DNA of 31,845 nt, from positions 1-31,845 of the forward strand of contig JAICYG010000004.1 in assembly GCA_025934335.1 (NCBI GenBank). The letters are read 5' to 3'. This document shows, one piece after another, positions 26,834 to 31,845 of this stretch (position 1 is its first letter; the number at the start of each line of letters is the position of its first letter). The position numbers and the translations under genes were made by a program. The DNA is from Thermoleophilia bacterium (lineage in GTDB: Bacteria; Actinomycetota; Thermoleophilia; Gaiellales; Gaiellaceae). Under the pieces are notes generated by a model. It had not been told where the DNA came from, did not search any database, and worked only from the letters and a program-made list of their open reading frames with translations.

Positions 26834-27348
26834 GGTGCGCCGTCGAGGTCGCGCCGCTGCGGGCGGAGCCTCGCGACGACGCGGAGCAGGTGACGCAGGC
26901 GCTCCGCGGCGACCCGCTCGACGTCGAGCGGCGCATCGTGGGCTGGGCCGCCGTCCGGACGGCGTACGGCTATCCCGGGTGGGTGCGCGAGGAGCACCTC
27001 ACCGGTGATACGCCGCTCGAGCTCGCCCGGACTTTCGTCGGCGTGCCGTACGAATGGGGCGGCCTGTCGTCGCGCGGGATCGACTGCTCCGGCCTCGTCC
27101 ACCTCGCCTACCGGCTCGCCGGCCGGCGGGTGCCGCGGGACGCGGCACAGCAGGACGAGGCGGGCGTGCAGGTCGAAGAGCCGGAGGTGGGTGATCTCGT
27201 CGTCTACGGAGACCCCGTCGACCATGTCGCGTTCTGGCTGGGTGACGGGCAGATCCTCCACGCGACGGGGCGCGAGGGTCTCGGCGCCGTCGAAGAGCTC
27301 GAGCCTGAGCTGCTTCGCGCCCGCCGGAGGCGTTTCGTCCGGCTCTAG
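26830..27348 (+). CDS. NlpC/P60 family cysteine peptidase with SH3-like N-domain
   Basis: The 172-residue protein has an SH3b-like N-terminal part (about 1-57: VAPLRAEPRDDAEQVTQALRGDPLDVE to GYPGWVREEHL). An NlpC/P60 catalytic domain follows with C86 in GIDCSGLVHLAYRL, H132 in VDHVAFWLGDG and H144 in ILHATG. This is the Cys-His-His layout of D-Glu/diamino-acid endopeptidases that cut cell-wall stem peptides. No signal peptide or membrane helix is present, so it resembles cytoplasmic YkfC-type enzymes that process recycled wall peptides. Its ATG overlaps the acetyltransferase stop, and a peptide importer lies upstream on the opposite strand, which would fit peptide salvage. That link is inference. 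Confidence 0.9.
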   Translation: MRCAVEVAPLRAEPRDDAEQVTQALRGDPLDVERRIVGWAAVRTAYGYPGWVREEHLTGDTPLELARTFVGVPYEWGGLSSRGIDCSGLVHLAYRLAGRRVPRDAAQQDEAGVQVEEPEVGDLVVYGDPVDHVAFWLGDGQILHATGREGLGAVEELEPELLRARRRRFVRL

Positions 27349-27409
27349 GACTCACTCGTTCGGGTCAACTCGCTCTAAAGGGCGTCCGTGAGGTGCCGAT
27401 ACGAGCGAT

Positions 27410-27739
27410 GTGGACGCTGCACAGCGTGATGAGATCCTGAGCCGGTACCGCGAGCATTCGGCCCGCTTCGAGTCGGTTGCCGCAAAGCGAGACGCCACGG
27501 TCGCCGAGGTGATCCCGTTCACGCCGGCCCCCCAGGAGGCGGGGCAGGATCCGACCGCCCGCGAGATCGAGGTGCTTCAGTTGATCTCGGACGGCCTCGT
27601 GAACCGTGAGATCGGCGTTCGGCTGTACCTGAGCGAGGAGACCGTCAAGAGCCACGTCCGGCACCTGCTCGCCAAGCTCCAGGCGCGCTCCCGCGCCCAC
27701 GCAGTGGCCGTCGGCTTCCGCCGCGGCCTTATCGACTGA
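27410..27739 (+). CDS. Short LuxR-type (GerE) helix-turn-helix protein
   Basis: The 109-residue protein ends in a LuxR/NarL DNA-binding domain: PTAREIEVLQLISDGLVNREIGVRLYLSEETVKSHVRHLLAKLQARSRAHAVAVGFRRGLI, with the recognition helix around EETVKSHVRHLL. The first 45 residues (DAAQRDEILSRYREHSARFESVAAKRDATVAEVIPF) are helical and charged but form no receiver, ligand-binding or sensor domain. So it may be constitutive, or be controlled by a partner or by expression. The start is GTG 27410. It is followed by a terminator hairpin. The target is unknown; the peptide gene and the HD-GYP gene just downstream are candidates by position. Confidence 0.85.
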   Translation: MDAAQRDEILSRYREHSARFESVAAKRDATVAEVIPFTPAPQEAGQDPTAREIEVLQLISDGLVNREIGVRLYLSEETVKSHVRHLLAKLQARSRAHAVAVGFRRGLID

Positions 27740-27753
27740 CCCGGTCCACGAAA

Positions 27754-27779
27754 GAGGCCGCCCCCTGACGGACGGCCTC
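27754..27779. terminator. Bidirectional terminator-like hairpin
   Basis: GAGGCCG (27754-27760) pairs with CGGCCTC (27773-27779). On the minus strand the stem is followed by TTTCG, on the plus strand by CTTCGG. It sits between the LuxR-type gene and the convergent 20-residue peptide gene, so it could stop both transcripts. Confidence 0.6.
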
Positions 27780-27797
27780 CTTCGGTGTGTCTCCAGG

Positions 27798-27817
27798 TTT
27801 TCCACCTCTGTGGACAA
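27798..27817. repeat. Inverted pair of DnaA-box-like 9-mers
   Basis: On the minus strand 27817-27809 reads TTGTCCACA, the exact actinobacterial DnaA-box consensus. On the plus strand 27798-27806 reads TTTTCCACC, a weaker copy in the opposite sense, two bases away. A small CCCCT/AGGGG hairpin follows at 27820-27833. No dnaA, dnaN or origin-like cluster is present. Confidence 0.35.
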
Positions 27818-27854
27818 CGCCCCTCAAAAGGGGGAAGCCCATGGGCGGAGAACC

Positions 27855-27864
27855 TAGTTAACTA
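27855..27864. repeat. 10-bp AT-rich palindrome TAGTTAACTA
   Basis: A perfect palindrome in the otherwise GC-rich gap between the LuxR-type gene and the peptide gene, 8 bases past the peptide stop codon. It could be a regulator site; nothing else supports this. Confidence 0.3.
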
Positions 27865-27872
27865 CGCGAGCC

Positions 27873-27935
27873 TTACCAGCCAGCAAGCCCGCCGGCGATC
27901 TTGGCGGACTTCATGAGCTTCGCGAACTTGACCAT
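27873..27935 (-). CDS. Candidate 20-residue cationic amphipathic peptide
   Basis: MVKFAKLMKSAKIAGGLAGW is encoded from ATG 27935 to a TAA at 27873. A very strong ribosome site, GGGGGA at 27943-27948, lies 7 nt before the ATG. A TATAGA -10-like hexamer (minus strand, 27984-27979) is placed to give a leader of about 36 nt. Four lysines occur at every third position (3, 6, 9, 12), giving a basic helix face opposite V, L, M, I, and the tail is Gly-rich ending in Trp. There are no cysteines and no signal peptide. Phenol-soluble-modulin-like, bacteriocin, signalling or small-toxin roles can all be imagined. It lies between a LuxR-type gene and a divergent membrane HD-GYP gene. I know no named family for it. 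Confidence 0.5.
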   Translation of the reverse strand: MVKFAKLMKSAKIAGGLAGW

Positions 27936-27972
27936 TTGATGTTCCCCCGTTTGGGTTAGGACTGACGGCGCG

Positions 27973-29388
27973 ATGAACTCTATAACCCTTTTGGGGGATA
28001 CGCAAGTTTTCCGCCGGATTCGACGCGATTTCGCGGACGTCAATCTCGGCACAGCCGCCTGGATGATCCTTGTCCACGCCACGGCCTGGGTTACCGGCGC
28101 GGCTTTGATCGTCCGCGGTTTCGGGTTCGGCAATTGGGTTGCCGTCGTTGCGCTTGCTGGCGTGGCGGCTTACGGCGAGCGCGACCACATCAAGCTTCGC
28201 GATCAGCTGACCATCTCGATCTCGCTGCTCCCGGCGATCTTCGCAGCGGTGTTGTTCGGCCCGCTGGCGGCGATGGTTGTCTTCGGTGCGTCCGCCATCT
28301 TCATCTCGTTCCCTGTCGCCGGTCGGGTGTGCTACGTCGGAACCCGAGCATTGACTGGGGCGGTTACCGCTGGCTCCGTCGCGGCGGTTCACGTCTTCGT
28401 TCCCCATGGCACGGGGCGGACGGTCGCGGCCGCCGCCGCAGCGGCGCTTGTCGCCGAGGTCGCAGACACCGCCTTCTCCGCGATCACGTTTTCCCTCCGC
28501 CGCGTGGGGAGTTGGCAGGACGTCGCAAGTGATTCGTTGCCTGTCATCGCTGCCTCTGTGCCCTTCTACAGTTCGGCCGTTGCGATCCTTGCGCTGTCGT
28601 ATCAGAACCTGTCCGCGTGGACACTGCCACTCTTCTACGTCCCTGCTCTTGCCGCGCAGCGATGGTTCCTGCTCTACCAGGAGCAGCGTCGTCTGGCTGA
28701 GGATTTGAAGGACGCGAACGCCCAGCTGCAGGCGGCAAACCTTTCGTTTGCAAAGGGGCTCATCGCCACCCTCGATGCGCGAGACCGCTACACGGCTGGT
28801 CATTCCGCAGCCGTTGCCATCTACGCCCGCGACATCGCAAAGCGGATGGATATGGACCCCGCGCAACAGGAACTCGCCCACCTGTGCGGGCTTGTTCATG
28901 ACATCGGGAAGATTGGGCTGGCTGCTGGTCTTCTCGAGAAGCCCGGCGCGCTCACACTCGAAGAGCGTCGTGAGATGCAGCGACACTCGGAAATCGGCGA
29001 ACGCATTCTGGCTAACGTTGACACGTACTCGGAGATCGCCTCGATCGTGCGTCATCACCATGAGCGAGTTGACGGGCAGGGCTATCCCGATGGGCTCTCT
29101 GCTTCAGAGATTCCCCTCTTGTCCCGGATCATCGCGGTCGCCGACGCCTACAACGCGATGACGTCCGACCGCCCGTATCGCGACGCAATGCCAAGCCGCG
29201 TTGCACGCCTTCGCCTCGCGCAAGCTGTCGAAACTCAGTTCGACACGTCTATCGTCGCTGCTTTCGAAGCGATCCTTGCCGGCGCTGCCGAGAGCTACCG
29301 GACGGCGAAGGGACCCGAGTTTTCCCTCGACTACGGCGATCCGTCGACGGCGTCCTCTGAGCCCGCAGAGGCCGCGGTGATCGCCTGA
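27973..29388 (+). CDS. Multi-pass membrane HD-GYP domain phosphodiesterase
   Basis: The 471-residue protein has a membrane sensor part (about 25-235) with six to seven hydrophobic segments, for instance AAWMILVHATAWVTGAALIV, WVAVVALAGVAAYG, LTISISLLPAIFAAVLFG and VPFYSSAVAILALS. A short coiled coil (EQRRLAEDLKDANAQLQAAN) leads to an HD-GYP domain. Catalytic motifs are intact: H277 (AGHSAAVAIYARDIA), HD at 309-310 (LVHDIGKIG), H338, HHHERVDGQGYP (361-372) and AVADAYNAMTSDRPYR. It should hydrolyse cyclic di-GMP in response to a membrane signal. Codon choice is less GC-biased than in the genes to its left. The 3' end overlaps the convergent LAL regulator gene by 58 bases. Confidence 0.92.
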   Translation: MNSITLLGDTQVFRRIRRDFADVNLGTAAWMILVHATAWVTGAALIVRGFGFGNWVAVVALAGVAAYGERDHIKLRDQLTISISLLPAIFAAVLFGPLAAMVVFGASAIFISFPVAGRVCYVGTRALTGAVTAGSVAAVHVFVPHGTGRTVAAAAAAALVAEVADTAFSAITFSLRRVGSWQDVASDSLPVIAASVPFYSSAVAILALSYQNLSAWTLPLFYVPALAAQRWFLLYQEQRRLAEDLKDANAQLQAANLSFAKGLIATLDARDRYTAGHSAAVAIYARDIAKRMDMDPAQQELAHLCGLVHDIGKIGLAAGLLEKPGALTLEERREMQRHSEIGERILANVDTYSEIASIVRHHHERVDGQGYPDGLSASEIPLLSRIIAVADAYNAMTSDRPYRDAMPSRVARLRLAQAVETQFDTSIVAAFEAILAGAAESYRTAKGPEFSLDYGDPSTASSEPAEAAVIA

Positions 29389-31845
29389 TCGAGGGCCTGG
29401 AGGCGGGCAACTGCCTGCGAGCGACTACGAACGCCGAGCTTCTCGAAGATGTGTCGGGCGTGAACTTTCACCGTGGAAGGTGAGACCACAAGTGCCTCCG
29501 CGATGTCCTTGTTGCGATACCCGTGTGCCATGAGTCCGAGCACCTCTAGTTCGCGAGGTGAAAGTAGTTGGTCGGGTGGCTGCACAGCCCGCGTTCTTAA
29601 CCCCGCGCGGCGCGCAAGGCCCAGATCGTTGGAGTGTTGATAGAGGGACGCTAGTTGCTCGCGCAGTGAGTCGACTCCGGCCAGCGTCGCGGCGAGAGGC
29701 GCGCTGGAGCGAAGCGCGAATATAACGGGATCCCATACATTCAGTGCCTCGGCTGTCTCCCACAGCGCACAGGCAGCGCTCTCTTGCTTGGGTTTCGGTG
29801 TCGTGATGGCTTCCACGGCCATTGCAAGGACGCGTACTTCGACAGCAGATGTGACCTCGACGGCGCGATGAGCGACTTCGGCGGCATCGCCGAGTCCACT
29901 CACCGCCAAAGCCAACCCGCGTGTTGCGACGTATTCACCATGAATTGACGGGATGACAACCTCGCGCCTGACGGCTGGGAGGAGCGCGAGCGCTTGCTGT
30001 ACCCGGCCCGTCTCTAGCGCGAGCCTGCCGCGAAGTATTCGCGCGTTCAGGACGTGGTAGTCGAGCGGATAGCTGCTGATGGAGTCCTCGAGCTGCTGCA
30101 GGAGGCGTTCTGCAGCACCGAATCGGCGCAACCCGAGCGCATGGTGTCCGTTATTCCAGTGTGAATGCGGCCGGGCAAAATCGAGATCGAAGTCCGTAAT
30201 GTCGGTATCGCACAGTCGCTGCCATCTCACCGCTTCTTGGTAGCGGCCCGTAAGCCCAGTGACGTAGGCGGCGACATTGTTGAACGAACTTCTCGCGCGT
30301 GGGTCTTCGACGCGGGCGAGTACTCGTTCTGCCTCTTGGAGCAGCGGTGTGACGTCGCGGTAGCCGGTCGTAAAGTGGAGCCGTGTGAGTTGAAGGATCG
30401 TGTTACGCACCAGGTCCAGCGGCGAATCGAGCCGGTGCGCTTCGATTCGCTCGATGACCCACGGTGGGACCGGCGTCTCGCTCTGAAGCGACGAGAGCGC
30501 CCACCCACGCAGGGCATCAAGCTCGTCTCCCGCTGACTGCGCCGTCTCGAACGCACGACGGTACGCCGCCTCTGCTTCTGTCAGTTGCGCGCGAGCAAAC
30601 GCGCTCGCGGCGGTGATCTTGCTCGCGTGGGACTTGAGGTGATGGCTGTTTGGCAGCCGGGATTCAGCTCGCCGTGCAACGCGTGATGCGAGATCAAAAG
30701 CGCCGTCTGCTAGGGCGACGTCTGCCTCAGCGAGATCGATCGCCGCCGGCGGGAAGGCCGGAGCGGCGCGAATCTTTGCAGCGAAAGCCGCAAGTGTCGC
30801 AACCTGTCCGCAGCGGATCAGAGGTGAGTACGCCGCGTCGAGGACAGGCTCAACAAGATCGGCTCGTTCGAATCGCAGTATCAGATCAAACGCCCGTTCC
30901 CAGCGCTCCTCTTCTATGCAGGCCTGGACAGATGCGTCGATGATTGTCCTCACGTCGGAAACCTTCGTGAGCTTCGCGAGGAGGAAATCCCGTAGGAGCG
31001 GATGGAATTCGAGTCCGTCTTCGCCGACGTTGATGAACCCGATCTGATGGGCGGCATCAACGAACGAGGAGCTCCGAGATCCGAATACGCGCGCCAGCGT
31101 CTCGTCACGAAGGTCGGGCGCAACGGCAGCCTTCATCAGTTGGCGCTGGAGTTGCCGCGTTGCGGACTTGAAGAGTTCCTCGGCAAAGTAGTCATGTAAG
31201 AGATTCGACTGAAGCTGCTGGCCAGGCCGACGAACCAGGCGTGCGCTTGCCGCCAACCCGATTAGCGCTGGCCATCCTTCTGCCTGAGCCGCCACGTATT
31301 CGTGGTCAGGATGGCATCCCAGGATTGCGCGGGACTCCTGTGCATCAAGCGCCAAGTCGCCTCTCGTGAGTTCCAGGATGTCTCCGTAAACGGCAAGTCG
31401 TGCGGTCGCCCATGCTGGGCGCAGACGGCTCGCAATCAGGACGCGAGAGGCAAGCGTTTCGTTCAGCACTTCAACGAAGCACTCAACTGACGGTTCACTC
31501 GAAACCTCGTGATAGTCGTCGAAGACAACCCATTGGACGTGGACCTTTCGAAGCTGTTCAGCTACGACGAGTGCGATCTCCCGAGCGACCCGTTGGGGAT
31601 TTGATTGAGCCTTGATGTACGTCGCAACGAATGCAAGTGCGCCTCGTCCCTCCGGATCAAGGGTCCGGGCCAAGTCCGTCGCGATCACCGCTACGTCTCG
31701 GTGGGCCTGCGAAAGCGTCACCCAGATCGCTCCGTTGAGTGTCTTCGCCCACTGGCGGGCCAGCGTTGTCTTCCCGTACCCGGCGGGGGCGAGCAGGAGG
31801 ATGGTGTGCGCGTCGGTCTCGTCGAGCAGCTTGATCAGGCGCGGG
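29331..31845 (-). CDS. LAL/MalT-type LuxR family regulator (STAND ATPase), 5' end outside the window
   Basis: The frame is open to the right edge, showing 838 residues without the true start. Near the edge is a P-loop, LLLAPAGYGKTTLARQWAK, of the STAND/MalT class, followed by VVFDDYHEV (Walker B-like) and VLIASRLRPAW. A long helical middle part with TPR-like repeats covers roughly two thirds of the chain. The C-terminus is a LuxR HTH: LLSPRELEVLGLMAHGYRNKDIAEALVVSPSTVKVHARHIFEKLGVRSRSQAVARL. Such proteins bind ATP and an inducer, oligomerise and activate transcription. The inducer is unknown. Its tail overlaps the HD-GYP gene by 58 bases on the opposite strand. Codon bias is looser than in the rest of the window. 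Confidence 0.93.
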   Translation of the reverse strand, partial: PRLIKLLDETDAHTILLLAPAGYGKTTLARQWAKTLNGAIWVTLSQAHRDVAVIATDLARTLDPEGRGALAFVATYIKAQSNPQRVAREIALVVAEQLRKVHVQWVVFDDYHEVSSEPSVECFVEVLNETLASRVLIASRLRPAWATARLAVYGDILELTRGDLALDAQESRAILGCHPDHEYVAAQAEGWPALIGLAASARLVRRPGQQLQSNLLHDYFAEELFKSATRQLQRQLMKAAVAPDLRDETLARVFGSRSSSFVDAAHQIGFINVGEDGLEFHPLLRDFLLAKLTKVSDVRTIIDASVQACIEEERWERAFDLILRFERADLVEPVLDAAYSPLIRCGQVATLAAFAAKIRAAPAFPPAAIDLAEADVALADGAFDLASRVARRAESRLPNSHHLKSHASKITAASAFARAQLTEAEAAYRRAFETAQSAGDELDALRGWALSSLQSETPVPPWVIERIEAHRLDSPLDLVRNTILQLTRLHFTTGYRDVTPLLQEAERVLARVEDPRARSSFNNVAAYVTGLTGRYQEAVRWQRLCDTDITDFDLDFARPHSHWNNGHHALGLRRFGAAERLLQQLEDSISSYPLDYHVLNARILRGRLALETGRVQQALALLPAVRREVVIPSIHGEYVATRGLALAVSGLGDAAEVAHRAVEVTSAVEVRVLAMAVEAITTPKPKQESAACALWETAEALNVWDPVIFALRSSAPLAATLAGVDSLREQLASLYQHSNDLGLARRAGLRTRAVQPPDQLLSPRELEVLGLMAHGYRNKDIAEALVVSPSTVKVHARHIFEKLGVRSRSQAVARLQALDQAITAASAGSEDAVDGSP

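Noticed and set aside
27798..27833. Replication origin
   Set aside because: Only one exact DnaA box and one weak partner, no dnaA, dnaN, gyrB or rnpA-rpmH cluster nearby.
27873..28133. 86-residue form of the small peptide starting at GTG 28133
   Set aside because: The extra N-terminal part is antisense to the HD-GYP coding region and has no ribosome site, whereas ATG 27935 has a strong one.

Overview
The window is very GC-rich and almost fully coding. Third codon positions are G/C-biased, many starts are GTG or TTG, genes overlap by ATGA or GTGA, and many starts lie 7-14 nt below a TANNNT -10 box, as in leaderless transcripts. A type A RNase P RNA, a LexA with an actinobacterial-type SOS box (CGAAC-N4-GTTCG) and this gene content suggest a deep-branching actinobacterium, probably Thermoleophilia (Gaiella/Solirubrobacter relatives). 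The lineage is an inference from style; no 16S or ribosomal genes are present.

Layout. 1-4271: 3' end of a B12-dependent acyl-CoA mutase subunit, a GT4 glycosyltransferase, an unlisted small helical protein on the minus strand, a stand-alone receiver protein, SecG, a VOC-family protein and an unknown protein. 4312-5706: tRNA-Leu(GAG), then lexA, a small zinc-ribbon protein and rnpB packed together. 5947-13504, all minus strand and read from right to left: lysophospholipid acyltransferase, 5'-3' exonuclease, DUF6457 protein, histone-deacetylase-like hydrolase, a large FtsX-type permease, its double-domain ABC ATPase, and an acyl-CoA dehydrogenase. 13553-17334: topA and a primary-type sigma-70 factor. 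17374-20069: a membrane HD-GYP phosphodiesterase with a predicted extracellular repeat region, diverging from a ribbon-helix-helix/Clp-N fusion. 20072-26166: a complete Opp/Dpp-type peptide importer operon on the minus strand, in order permease C, binding lipoprotein, permease B, ATPase D, ATPase F. 26225-27348: a GNAT acetyltransferase coupled to an NlpC/P60 protein. 27410-31845: a regulatory cluster with looser codon bias (short LuxR-type regulator, a 20-residue cationic peptide gene, a second membrane HD-GYP protein, and the C-terminal 838 residues of a MalT/LAL-type regulator).

The most unusual parts are the peptide/HD-GYP/LuxR cluster at the right end, the HD-GYP protein with a Pro-rich stalk and duplicated Ig-like repeats, the RHH/Clp-N fusion with a helically phased operator-like repeat, the rnpB promoter buried in a coding sequence, a symmetric -10 element that could fire in both directions, and two convincing reading frames that lack any ATG, GTG or TTG start. 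I saw no CRISPR array, insertion sequence or phage gene.
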